From contig CAMBPV010000002.1 of the NCBI GenBank assembly GCA_945869695.1, positions 32,786 through 96,785 of the forward strand: a stretch of DNA of 64,000 nt, in the 5' to 3' direction. The position numbers and the translations under genes were made by a program. The notes under the pieces were generated by a model that worked only from the letters and a program-made list of their open reading frames with translations, had not been told where the DNA came from and searched no databases. Shown piece by piece: positions 19,431 through 28,780 of this stretch; positions within the stretch are counted from its first letter, which is position 1, and every line of letters begins with the position of its first letter. The DNA comes from Prosthecobacter debontii (GTDB taxonomy: Bacteria; Verrucomicrobiota; Verrucomicrobiia; Verrucomicrobiales; Verrucomicrobiaceae).

Positions 19431-21137
19431 CTAGATGGACACCCGGCGGCGGGGAGCGACTGGTTTCTTTTTGCGTCTAAACATCTGAAAAAGCCAAGAG
19501 AAGGAGGGAAGATCTCGATTCCGAGAGCGATAAGCAAACAGAATCACACCCACACAACCCACGATAAGGTGGGGAATCCAAACAGCGATCTCGGGTTTCA
19601 ATTTCATGCCTTTTCCCATACTCACAAAGAGCTGGTTGAGGAACACAAGACCGATCAGCGTCAGGATGGCTCCAGCCACTCCACCCAGAGCACCTCTTCT
19701 CGAATAGGAGACTCCTAGCGGAGCGGCGATGATGACCGCAATGAGGCACTGCATCGGAAAGGCAAAACGGTGGAATAACTGAGTGCGGAAAGCAGCCAGC
19801 TTCCCTTTGATATCCTCACTGTGAGCCTTCAGGTACGAGACCAACTCCTGAACGCTCATGAAGTCAGGCTGGAGAGAGGAGCTGATGATACTCCACGGCG
19901 TCTCCGGCCAGTTCTCCACGTCGAGCCGATTCGGAGTATCGTTAAATCCGTGGCGAATCTGGGTCTCAGGATTCCCATCCACGTAAGTGCGCTCAATGCA
20001 GTGGTAGAAAGACCACATTCCTCCCGGCCACCAGTAGGCAGCACCTGCACGGATCGAGTGGATGAGCTGGCCCTTTTCATTTTCCGTGAAGACCTCGACC
20101 CCACGTAACTTTCCCTCGCGAAGATTGAAGGGGAAACTTCCAATGAACCAGGTGCGTCGAGTCGGGGCATCATGATACATGAGTGACTGCGCCAGGGAGG
20201 CACCGCTTCCATCTGACTCGCTCAGGGCTAGCATGATCGCCTGCCGGTTACCCTCCGCCCGCGGAGCCCAGTAATAATTTGCTGCGAGGCTGAGGAAGGA
20301 GACCATCAGTCCCACGGTGAACACGGGCTTCATCACCTGCCAAAGGCTCTTGCCTGAACCGAGCATGGAGATCAACTCATTACTCCTCGACATCCGGGTG
20401 AAGGTAAAAAGAGTCGAGAGCAGGAGCACGGCCCAGATCGTCTCCACAAAAATGTAGGGAACCAAGCTGAGGTAGAAGGTCGCGATCTGACTGATGGGCG
20501 TCTTTGCCTCCTGGAAATCACGCAGGCTGTCCAGCATGTCCCACATCATCCAAAGCAGGCAAATCGCCACAAAACAAAAAACCAGCGGTTGAACAAAAGA
20601 GCGCAGAACGAAACGGTCCAAAAGCTTGCAACTCGCGTAGTAGGAAAGCGCCACCGCCGGCATCAGGCAGGCGATGGCGATCATCACCAACTTCAAAATG
20701 TAACCCTCCACCCAGGGCGGCTCCCCCATCACCGTCAGCCGTGAGTATTCAAGCTGATCGTGCAGATCATTGCACACGGCCCAAGTGGCCAGGAATCCAC
20801 AGGCAATCCAAGTGGGCCATTTTAACTGATCAATGTCGGGCAAAGCACGAAGGAGCCCGAGGTGATAAACAATCCCACCCAAGAGCGCCCACAGTTTCAG
20901 GTAGGGCATCAGGTAGTAGAAGGCCAGAAGTGCAGGTGACGGCGATAACCAGCCTTTCACCATTTCGGGGCCGTGATCGGGCATCCAAGGCAACCTCGAT
21001 TCGTGGTAGCCCGCCTGCTTGGCAAACAGCATGACTCCCACTGCAATTACCAAGGATGCAGCTCCCAAGTGCGGGGTCCTGCGCATCCAGAGCCAAAGGC
21101 CTTGGAGCAATTTGAAAAATGGATCAAGCAAACGCAT
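19431..21137 (-). CDS. LptF/LptG (YjgP/YjgQ) family permease
   Basis: RFVLRSFVQPLVFCFVAICLLW, SRSNELISMLGSGKSLWQVMKPVF, C-terminal four-TM block. Confidence 0.85.
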   Translation of the reverse strand: MRLLDPFFKLLQGLWLWMRRTPHLGAASLVIAVGVMLFAKQAGYHESRLPWMPDHGPEMVKGWLSPSPALLAFYYLMPYLKLWALLGGIVYHLGLLRALPDIDQLKWPTWIACGFLATWAVCNDLHDQLEYSRLTVMGEPPWVEGYILKLVMIAIACLMPAVALSYYASCKLLDRFVLRSFVQPLVFCFVAICLLWMMWDMLDSLRDFQEAKTPISQIATFYLSLVPYIFVETIWAVLLLSTLFTFTRMSRSNELISMLGSGKSLWQVMKPVFTVGLMVSFLSLAANYYWAPRAEGNRQAIMLALSESDGSGASLAQSLMYHDAPTRRTWFIGSFPFNLREGKLRGVEVFTENEKGQLIHSIRAGAAYWWPGGMWSFYHCIERTYVDGNPETQIRHGFNDTPNRLDVENWPETPWSIISSSLQPDFMSVQELVSYLKAHSEDIKGKLAAFRTQLFHRFAFPMQCLIAVIIAAPLGVSYSRRGALGGVAGAILTLIGLVFLNQLFVSMGKGMKLKPEIAVWIPHLIVGCVGVILFAYRSRNRDLPSFSWLFQMFRRKKKPVAPRRRVSI

Positions 21138-21195
21138 GGGAGATAACGCCCTAGGCGGGCCCGGACGGCGAGACTCGGGCCGTCCGCCGTTCCCG

Positions 21196-21777
21196 TCAAC
21201 CTCGTCTAGCGTCAGAAGGCATACTCTGCATGCCTAAAGACGTCGCCACCAACGCCCGTCCCGCCGTCTCGGAAATCACCTTGCTCGCGTTCACATCCAG
21301 AGCGCTTTGATGCCCGAGAAAATCCAGCAGGATACGCACCCTCTCCTCGCCCGAGTGCACCCGCTCGACGATACCCACCAGCCCCCGCATCGGTCCTTCC
21401 GTTACCTCGACCGTATCACCCACTTTGATTCCGATCTTCACCTCACGCACCTCCGCCTCACTCATTTCGCTTTTCAGGCGGCGGATGGTCTCATCAGAGA
21501 TGGAAATCGGGATACCGCCAAATTCCACCACCCGGATCACATTTTGGGAGTGCTTCACCGCGCGCAACCAAGTGCTCGCATCGAAGCGGGCAAAAAAGTA
21601 ACTTGGAAACAAAGCCTCCACAAACCACACCTTGCCTCTCGTCGTGCTCCTTTGAAACCGGATGCGCGGACAGTAGGTCTCGATCTCAGGTCCCAGATCC
21701 CGCAACATTGATGAAGCGGTGTGTTCACACTTCGGCTTTGTGTGCACGCAGTACCAAGCGAGTTCAGGGGCGATCAT
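21196..21777 (-). CDS. NusG-like transcription (anti)termination factor (RfaH/UpxY type)
   Basis: AWYCVHTKPKCEHTASSMLRDLGPEIETYCPRIRFQ NGN domain; VGDTVEVTEGPMRGLVGIVERV KOW motif. Confidence 0.85.
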   Translation of the reverse strand: MIAPELAWYCVHTKPKCEHTASSMLRDLGPEIETYCPRIRFQRSTTRGKVWFVEALFPSYFFARFDASTWLRAVKHSQNVIRVVEFGGIPISISDETIRRLKSEMSEAEVREVKIGIKVGDTVEVTEGPMRGLVGIVERVHSGEERVRILLDFLGHQSALDVNASKVISETAGRALVATSLGMQSMPSDARRG

Positions 21778-21922
21778 GAGGAGGGTGGGAGAAAGGGACG
21801 CTGCCACCTTCGTGCCAGCCCGTAAAACCGAAAGGCACAAGTTGCCCCCGACTCGAAAAATCTCGACACAGCCGCCGACGTGCAGTGAAGTGAGCACGCA
21901 TCGTCAGCCCTCAAGAAACCCC

Positions 21923-23260
21923 ATGTTCCGCACCTCCCCCATCGCCACGGAGAAAATGCCGCCTGGCATTCCCTACATCATCGGAAACGAGTTCGCGGAG
22001 CGCTTCAGTTTCTACGGCATGAAGGCCATCCTCATGGTGTTCATGACCACGGCCATGGTGACGCACGGAGGAGCCAAGGACCTCATGACCGAGGCAGAGG
22101 CCTCCAAGTGGACTCATGCTTTCATTTCGGCCGTCTATTTCACGCCTCTTCTCGGTGCTCTTTTAGCCGACCTTTGGCTGGGAAAATACAAGACCATCAT
22201 TGGCCTCTCCTTGATTTACTGCTTGGGCCACCTGGCCCTGGCGATAGACAACACCCGCTCGGGGCTATTTTTCGGTCTCACACTGATTGCCATTGGGTCG
22301 GGTGGAATCAAACCCTGCGTCTCGGCGCATGTCGGAGACCAGTTTGGTCAGCGGAATGCCCACCTCCTGCCTCGCATCTATAACTGGTTTTACTTCGCCA
22401 TCAATTCGGGGTCGCTGCTCTCCATGATCATCACCCCCTGGTTGCTGAAGGTTTACGGCCCGCACATCGCCTTCGCGCTACCCGGCGTGCTCATGTTCAT
22501 CGCCACGATTTTGTTTTGGATGGGCCGTCAAGACTTTGCGCACATCGTCCCGGAGCGCAAAAAATTCCTCCATGAGCTCCGGCAGCCCGCATTCCTCCGC
22601 ACTCTCGGTGCGCTGGCGGTCCTCTACGTATTTGTGGCCATGTTCTGGTCTCTCTTTGATCAGACCGCATCTCGCTGGGTCACACAGGCCGAAAAAATGG
22701 ACCGTCATCTCTTCGGCATCGAGCTCTTGCCCTCTCAGCTCCAGAGTGTCAATCCGGTCCTCGTCGTGCTGCTGATTCCTCTTTTCTCCCTCTGGATTTA
22801 TCCCGCTGTGGGGAGACTTGTCGAGCTCACGCCCCTGCGGAAAATTGCCTTTGGATTCTTCGTCGCCATTCCCTCCTTCATCATTCCGGCTTGGATCGAG
22901 TCGCAGATCACCGCCGGCTTATTGCCCAGCGTGTGGTGGCAGATTTTGGCCTACCTGTTCATCACCACAGCCGAGATCCTCATCTCCATCACCTGCCTTG
23001 AGTTTTCCTACACGCAGGCCCCGCCGAGACTGAAGTCTTTCGTCATGGCCCTTTACTTGTGCAGCGTTTCTTTGGGGAATCTCTTCACCTCACTCGTCAA
23101 TGCGTGGATTGAGCAAAACAAAGGCAGCTCCACCCTCGACGGTGCCGCCTACTATTGGTTCTTCGTGAAATGCATGGCCATCACCGCCGTGCTCTTTGTT
23201 TTTGTCGCCCGCTTCTACCGTGGCCAGACTCACATGCAATCGGAGCAGCCAGAGAAATGA
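21923..23260 (+). CDS. POT-family MFS (peptide/proton) transporter
   Basis: PYIIGNEFAERFSFYGMKAILMVFM, ISAVYFTPLLGALLADLWLGKYKTI signature. Confidence 0.9.
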   Translation: MFRTSPIATEKMPPGIPYIIGNEFAERFSFYGMKAILMVFMTTAMVTHGGAKDLMTEAEASKWTHAFISAVYFTPLLGALLADLWLGKYKTIIGLSLIYCLGHLALAIDNTRSGLFFGLTLIAIGSGGIKPCVSAHVGDQFGQRNAHLLPRIYNWFYFAINSGSLLSMIITPWLLKVYGPHIAFALPGVLMFIATILFWMGRQDFAHIVPERKKFLHELRQPAFLRTLGALAVLYVFVAMFWSLFDQTASRWVTQAEKMDRHLFGIELLPSQLQSVNPVLVVLLIPLFSLWIYPAVGRLVELTPLRKIAFGFFVAIPSFIIPAWIESQITAGLLPSVWWQILAYLFITTAEILISITCLEFSYTQAPPRLKSFVMALYLCSVSLGNLFTSLVNAWIEQNKGSSTLDGAAYYWFFVKCMAITAVLFVFVARFYRGQTHMQSEQPEK

Positions 23261-23444
23261 ACCCGCGGCCAAACAACGCCCCCTTCTCCAGTCTAAATCC
23301 GCCCGATTCAGCCTAGCCATGTGTTGAGCAAAAGTTTCCAGCCCAGGCTTCCGAACTTCTGCTCCTACAGCCGACGCGAACGACTCACCAGATGGAGGAC
23401 ACTGCATTCGCGACTTGGATTCATTAGTCGCATCCGTCGCGCAG

Positions 23445-23795
23445 TCACGCTCCGAGCCCGTCGCTCGATAGGGCGCAGCGCTGCATGGAGTGAGACTTCC
23501 AGTTGCCAATGCGGATCGCCGTTAGTTCGGTTTCGTTGTTGTCATATACGATGTTTCTTTTCGAGGGTGCCTCACCCGTCCAGTGGGCCAGGTTATCTTC
23601 GCCATCAATGCAAACTTTGTTCGACGCCTTGAGCTGACCCCATACATCCTCAATCCCTGCCGCCACCGCAAGCGTCGCAAACAGATCTTCATTCGTCTGG
23701 ATACCGTTCGACACCCTCCACGCGTTGATGCGCGCAGGCCAGCGGATCAGCATCGGTACCCGCAACCCGCCTTCCTCTCGGGAGTTGCCAATCGC
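23445..23795 (-). pseudogene. Sulfatase C-terminal fragment
   Basis: Within ORF 23445..24128: NSREEGGLRVPMLIRWPARINAWRVSNGIQTNEDLFATLAVAAGIED...NKVCIDGEDNLAHWTGEAPSKRNIVYDNNETELTAIRIGNWKSHSM; N-terminal catalytic half absent. Confidence 0.7.
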
Positions 23796-23847
23796 CCACA
23801 GATTCGATACTCTTCGCGGCAACCTCGCTTCACCCCTCTCACACCCC

Positions 23848-24276
23848 ATGAAATCACACACCCTCCACCTCTCCACGCTCGCCGCGGCTCTGCTGTCCTC
23901 CTGCGCCAGCACTGAAACCGACCGCGACTTGTTCCTGCAAGCCGATGCCAACAAAGACGGCAAACTGTCCCTGACCGAAGTCAACAAGGTCGGCCTCCCT
24001 CGACTCTTCAATCGCTTCGACCTCAATGGCGATGGCCACGTCACGCTCGAAGAAGCCCGCGAGGTCGAACCCGGATTCGACGCCAAAGTCTTCGCCGAGC
24101 GGGATCTCAACGGCGACGGAAAAGTCACCTATGCCGAGTCTGAAAAGGTTGCGCTCTCCAAAGGCGGCCTGAAGAAGCAGTTCGCTGGGGTGGACACCAA
24201 CGGTGACGGCTCCATCGACCAGGCCGAAGCCGAAGCTCACACCGCCAAACTCGAAAAACAAACCGCCGCCCAATGA
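23848..24276 (+). CDS. EF-hand domain lipoprotein
   Basis: Lipobox (LLSSCAS) and repeated DANKDGKLSLTE / DLNGDGHVTLEE / DLNGDGKVTYAE / DTNGDGSIDQAE. Confidence 0.85.
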   Translation: MKSHTLHLSTLAAALLSSCASTETDRDLFLQADANKDGKLSLTEVNKVGLPRLFNRFDLNGDGHVTLEEAREVEPGFDAKVFAERDLNGDGKVTYAESEKVALSKGGLKKQFAGVDTNGDGSIDQAEAEAHTAKLEKQTAAQ

Positions 24277-24302
24277 ACCTTCACCCCCACCGCTCACCCG
24301 CC

Positions 24303-24581
24303 ATGAAGACTCTCATCCGCATCCTCCTTGTCACCCTGACTGCACTCGAATTGGTCAGTTGCGTCGCCCCTCATCCCAGCCCCGTCGTCCGGGGTCGCCG
24401 CCGAGGCGGCGTCGCTGGCGCCGCCATCGGTGGAGCCGTTGGTGGCTGGGAAGGAGCCGCCGCCGGAGCCCTGATCGGAGGCACCGCCGGTGGCATGGCC
24501 GGTCGCGCTCGTCGCAGCTACTACACCGGCACCCCCTACTACGCTCCCGCCCGCAGCTACCGAGGTAGGGGCTACTATTGA
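24303..24581 (+). CDS. Small glycine-zipper lipoprotein
   Basis: RGGVAGAAIGGAVGGWEGAAAGALIGGTAGGMAG after a signal peptide ending ELVSC. Confidence 0.7.
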   Translation: MKTLIRILLVTLTALELVSCVAPHPSPVVRGRRRGGVAGAAIGGAVGGWEGAAAGALIGGTAGGMAGRARRSYYTGTPYYAPARSYRGRGYY

Positions 24582-24601
24582 GCACAGCAGCTCCCTTCCC
24601 A

Positions 24602-24636
24602 CAGGCAGCCCAACCCTACAAAGGTCGGGCTACCTG
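24602..24636. repeat. Imperfect inverted repeat/hairpin
   Basis: caggcagcccaaccctacaaaggtcgggctacctg. Confidence 0.5.
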
Positions 24637-24682
24637 CAAATAAACCACCTTTTCCCTCATACCAAGAGCCTCCTCCTCACCC

Positions 24683-24961
24683 ATGAAAACCACGCTCCTC
24701 ATCAAAGCGCTCGGCGCTTTCAGCTTGGTCTCAGGGCCGGTCTTCTCTCAAACCGCCGACACCCTTTATCACGGAGGTTCCATCCTCACCATGGCTGGCA
24801 AGGAGGCGGCGTATGTCGAGGCTCTGGCCGTGAAGGACGGCAAACTCGCCGACCTCGTCATCCTCGACAAAAACCCGCTCAAGATCGAGCCGATGGCCAT
24901 CAAAGACATCAAGGTGCTTGAAACAATCAAAGAAGGGAAGCCCGTCTATTCCGCGAGGTGA
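24683..24961 (+). pseudogene. Internally deleted amidohydrolase (metal-dependent hydrolase): N- and C-terminal ends only
   Basis: Signal peptide, ADTLYHGGSILTMAGKEAAYVEALAVKDGK fused directly to LADLVILDKNPLKIEPMAIKDIKVLETIKEGKPVYSAR; no catalytic core. Confidence 0.7.
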
Positions 24962-25072
24962 GTCTCACTCCACTACCAGGTCTTCTGCAACGTCGCCGTC
25001 ACCCCTGGATTCGCATCGGCGGCGATCTCCAAATCACATCAACCCCGCTTTCGGTACAAACCCAATAAGCCC

Positions 25073-25921
25073 ATGAAAATGCTTCTACCCGCCGCTGTCT
25101 TCATGCTGATGGTCTCCGTCGGCATGAGTCTAAGTCCCCGACAATTGTTGGACAACTGGCGACGATTGACGCCGGCCATTTGGATGAAACTGGTGGCGGC
25201 GACTTTTCTCCTGCCGCCGCTCCTCGCTCTTTTGCTTGGGCATTTTTTGCCACTGGATGGCCCGACCACGGCGGGACTCTTTCTCGTCTCCGTGGTGCCG
25301 GGTGCGCCATTGATGACGCGCGGAGCGGCGAAGAAGGGTTTCGATAGGCAGATCGCGGGGAGCTATCAGGTGTGGGGCGCGCTTCTGACGCCTTGGATCA
25401 TTCCTCTTCTCATTTGGGGTGGTGGCTGGTTGTATGGACGGGATATTTGGGTGTCACCGATGAAGCTGGTGGGTGTGGTCGTACAGCAGCAGTTCGCTCC
25501 CCTGCTTTTAGGGATGGCGCTGATGTGGCTGGCTCCTTCCTTTTCCATCAAGGCTCAGCGCATTCTGAATCAAGTCGGCAATGCGCTGCTCATTTTCATG
25601 CTCATCCTGGTGCTTTACAAAATGGGTCCGACCTTGGCTCAGGCGAGCCCTTGGGTGGCTTTAGCCGCGCCGATCCTCGCCATCGGCTGCATACTCGCCG
25701 TTCGTCTGCTGCTCGGTCGGGCAACACCCGTGGTTCAGACCTTGTCCATCTGTAATGCGAATCGTCACGTCGGTCTGGCTTTGCTGCTATCGGGTCAGCA
25801 CATCCAGGATCAGCGGCTCATACCCGCGATCGCCGCCTATGCTCTTGCGGCCATGGCGGTCATGGGTCTCTATGCGAAGCTGGCTTCACGTGATGGGATC
25901 GAGTCAAGCCAATCAACCTGA
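25073..25921 (+). CDS. Bile acid:sodium symporter-like (BASS) transporter
   Basis: Multi-TM; FMLMVSVGMSLSPRQL and VPGAPLMTRGAAKKGFDRQIAGSYQ. Confidence 0.65.
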   Translation: MKMLLPAAVFMLMVSVGMSLSPRQLLDNWRRLTPAIWMKLVAATFLLPPLLALLLGHFLPLDGPTTAGLFLVSVVPGAPLMTRGAAKKGFDRQIAGSYQVWGALLTPWIIPLLIWGGGWLYGRDIWVSPMKLVGVVVQQQFAPLLLGMALMWLAPSFSIKAQRILNQVGNALLIFMLILVLYKMGPTLAQASPWVALAAPILAIGCILAVRLLLGRATPVVQTLSICNANRHVGLALLLSGQHIQDQRLIPAIAAYALAAMAVMGLYAKLASRDGIESSQST

Positions 25922-25929
25922 AACTTTCT

Positions 25930-26727
25930 ATGGACAAGATTCTCTCCTCAATCTTCCACAATCAATGGATGGTGATCGGTGTGGTTGGGCTGTTAATGCT
26001 CGTGCTCACTGAAATCGGATTCCGGGCTGGATTGAAACTCTGGATCGCAAAAGACGAGGCCCGCAGAGGCCAGATCGGTGGCATCCAAGGAGCAGTTCTG
26101 GGAATGCTTGCCTTGTTACTGGGCTTTACGTTCTCCATGGCGGTGGCCCGCTACGAAAATCGACGCGACCTCGTGTTGCAGGAGGCGAACTCCATCGGCA
26201 CCACTTTTCTCCGCGCATCGCTTTTGCCAGACACCCACAAGATTGCCGTCGAAGAAATGCTTCGCCGCTACGTCGATGTCCGGCTGGACTTCTACAATGC
26301 TGGAACTGAGGTCAAGAAGATTATTGAAGCCGAGAACGAGACCGCTGCCCTTCAGCGGGAGATGTGGGCACATGCCACCGCCTCCGCCAAAGAAGCGCCG
26401 ACGCCGATCACGGCCACTTTCATTGACACGCTGAATGAAACCATCGACCTCGATGCCTCCAGCCTCGCCGCGCTTCGTGCCAAAGTTCCGAGCGCCGTTT
26501 GGCTGCTCGTTCTCGTCGTTGCAGGGATCGGCTGTTGTTCCTGCGGCTATGGCGCCGGTGCCAGTGGATCACGCAGCATTTTCTCAAACGCGATGCTTCC
26601 TTTGCTCGTCGCCGTCGTGATCACTCTCATCGCCGATCTCGACCGTCCGCGACAGGGATTGGTCGGCATCAGCCAGCAACCGCTCCTCGATTTAAAGGCA
26701 AGCCTTTCGAATACCCAATCCAAATAG
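25930..26727 (+). CDS. DUF4239-like membrane protein
   Basis: GIQGAVLGMLALLLGFTFSMAVARYENRRDLVLQEANSIGTTFLRA. Confidence 0.65.
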   Translation: MDKILSSIFHNQWMVIGVVGLLMLVLTEIGFRAGLKLWIAKDEARRGQIGGIQGAVLGMLALLLGFTFSMAVARYENRRDLVLQEANSIGTTFLRASLLPDTHKIAVEEMLRRYVDVRLDFYNAGTEVKKIIEAENETAALQREMWAHATASAKEAPTPITATFIDTLNETIDLDASSLAALRAKVPSAVWLLVLVVAGIGCCSCGYGAGASGSRSIFSNAMLPLLVAVVITLIADLDRPRQGLVGISQQPLLDLKASLSNTQSK

Positions 26728-26989
26728 ACACCCCTTGATGCAAGGCCCTCCGATCTCATCCGATGCAGCGCCACCGGCTCATTCGAACGCCCAAAAAGGC
26801 CAGCCGAGGCAGCGGAGACCGACCAAGTGAGCGACCAAGTCAAAGCAGCGTTCAGGTAAGGTCGAGCCCCATTTCTGATCACGGGAATTCATTGCACCAT
26901 GAACCCACTTGAGGCCGGGCTGCTTCCGTGGCACTGCTCATCGATCGGAGGGCCAGCCCTTCACACACCCACCTGAATTCGAATCCATC

Positions 26990-28051
26990 GTGAAAGAAGA
27001 TCTTTCCAACCCCACTCCTCCACCGCCATCTCTCACCGGAGGGCGGGCTCGTTTTCTGGATTCGGTTTGGCTCAAGATGGCAGCCGGCATCGCGGCTTTG
27101 CTTTTTTTACTCTGGGCCTTCGGCGCGCTGTACTTTGATTTCCCTTTGGCGAAGAGTTTCGCTCCTTGGGTCTTTTTGATCGGTGTGGCGGCGATGCTAT
27201 TTGTGATCCGGGGTGCCTGGAAAAAAATCGCGAGCGTCTTCGTGGCTTGTGGGATCGTGCTGGCGTGGTGGCTGACGCTGGAGCCGCGCAAAGATCGCCC
27301 TTGGCAGCCCGATGTGGCGGAGCTCGCGTGGGCGGAAGTGAAGGGCGACGAGATCACGCTGCACAACATCCGCAACTGCGACTACCGCACAGCGACGGAT
27401 CTCACGCCCCGGTGGGAGAACCGGACGGTGCGGCTCTCGCAGATCACGGGCGTGGATTTGTTTGTCAACTACTGGGGCTCACCCTTGATGGCGCATCCGA
27501 TTGCGAGCTTCCAGTTCGCCGATGCACTGCCCATTTGTTTCTCCATCGAGACCCGAAAGGAGGTGGGCGAAAAGTACTCAGCCATCGGAGGCATCTATCG
27601 GCAATTCGAACTGACGTACATCGCCGCCGATGAGCGCGATGTGATCCGCCTGCGGACGAACTACCGAAAGGGCGAAGAATCCTACCTCTACCGCACGAAA
27701 GTCACACCCGAACGCGCTCGAGAGAGGTTCATGGAATACGTGAACACGCTCAATGATCTGCGCGGGCAGCCCCGCTGGTACAATGCGGTGACGACCAACT
27801 GCACCACCGCCATCCGCAGTCAGCACCCGCAGCACCAGCGCCTGCCGTGGGACTGGAGGATGCTCGTGAATGGCAAGGGAGATGAGATGCTCTTCGAGAG
27901 AAATGCTTTTTTCACCGACGGATTGTCCTTTGCGGAACTGCGACCCAAAGCCCTGATCAACTCGGCCGCACTCGCTGCCGATGCCTCACCTGATTTCTCC
28001 AGGCTGATTCGCGTGAATCGTCCCGGTTTCTCCAGTCCTCCCGCACCTTGA
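26990..28051 (+). CDS. DUF4105 domain membrane protein
   Basis: EITLHNIRNCDYRTATDLTPRWENRTVRLSQITGVDLFVNYWG, WYNAVTTNCTTAI. GTG start at 26990 proposed. Confidence 0.8.
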   Translation: MKEDLSNPTPPPPSLTGGRARFLDSVWLKMAAGIAALLFLLWAFGALYFDFPLAKSFAPWVFLIGVAAMLFVIRGAWKKIASVFVACGIVLAWWLTLEPRKDRPWQPDVAELAWAEVKGDEITLHNIRNCDYRTATDLTPRWENRTVRLSQITGVDLFVNYWGSPLMAHPIASFQFADALPICFSIETRKEVGEKYSAIGGIYRQFELTYIAADERDVIRLRTNYRKGEESYLYRTKVTPERARERFMEYVNTLNDLRGQPRWYNAVTTNCTTAIRSQHPQHQRLPWDWRMLVNGKGDEMLFERNAFFTDGLSFAELRPKALINSAALAADASPDFSRLIRVNRPGFSSPPAP

Positions 28052-28150
28052 TCGAACCCGGGCGCAAAAATGAATTCAGAGCAAAAGCGCCTAACAAACT
28101 TGGAAGCTCGATCTAACGAGGAGAGCGCATGAAACCCACTTTAAATTAGG

Positions 28151-28179
28151 ATGACAAATTCAACGGGACCCATTATAAA
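28151..28179 (+). promoter_or_regulatory. Candidate sigma70-type promoter for the RiPP operon
   Basis: ATGACA, 17-nt spacer, TATAAA; lies 72 bp upstream of the SnoaL-like ORF. Confidence 0.45.
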
Positions 28180-28250
28180 AACAGCGTGAAGAGGATGGGT
28201 GCACAACACCGTTCCTCATTATCTCAGCCAAACTCACCTCCCCCCATACC

Positions 28251-28739
28251 ATGAACCGTCGAAATTCAATCATCACCGGGCTCACAGCGGTCACTGCCAT
28301 TGCCGGCCTCACTTCCACGGCCAAGGCCGAGGATGCAGAATCCAAAAATCCTGAACTGGAGAAAATCCGGGCTTTGCTCAAGGCGCACGACGATGCCATG
28401 ACCAGCCACAATATGGAGGGCGTTCTCGCCACGCTGGCTCCCAAGGCCGTCATTATCGGGTCGGGTCCAGGAGAAGTCTGGTCTGGGACGGAGGAGATTA
28501 AAGATGCTTATGAGCATTTTTTCCAAGGTTTCGACAAGGGTCAACAAGACTTCACGTATCAATTTAAATTCGGGGAGCTCGCCACTGGGATGGGCTGGCT
28601 GATGGCGTCGGGCGAGGTCAAAGGTAAAAAAGACAACAAGGACTTCGCGTTCCCGATGAACATTTCCCTCACAGCCTCGAAGGCCAGCGGTGATTGGAAG
28701 ATCGCGGCGATGCATTTCTCGACCCTGACAGGAAAGTAA
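28251..28739 (+). CDS. Exported SnoaL/NTF2-like (DUF4440-type) protein
   Basis: Signal MNRRNSIITGLTAVTAIAGLTSTAKA; LLKAHDDAMTSHNMEGVLATLAPKAVIIGSGPGEVWSGTEEIKDAYEHFF. Confidence 0.75.
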   Translation: MNRRNSIITGLTAVTAIAGLTSTAKAEDAESKNPELEKIRALLKAHDDAMTSHNMEGVLATLAPKAVIIGSGPGEVWSGTEEIKDAYEHFFQGFDKGQQDFTYQFKFGELATGMGWLMASGEVKGKKDNKDFAFPMNISLTASKASGDWKIAAMHFSTLTGK

Positions 28740-28780
28740 GATCGCAATTTTTCGGACCAATCTCAAACCTCTTCGATGCT

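Noticed and set aside
21162-21186. cggacggc...gccgtccg hairpin as terminator of the NusG-like gene
   Set aside because: Stem is short and there is no T-tract on the expected strand; left unannotated.
26744-26952. 11-bp inverted repeat ggccctccgat/atcggagggcc around 26.75-26.95 kb
   Set aside because: Short arms, long spacer, no associated mobile gene.
28081-28130. Possible integron attC-like cores (cgcctaacaaac... ctaacgagg) and GTTAGAT before the 35453-35749 gene
   Set aside because: Single core-like heptamers without paired sites, no cassette array and no integrase in the window.
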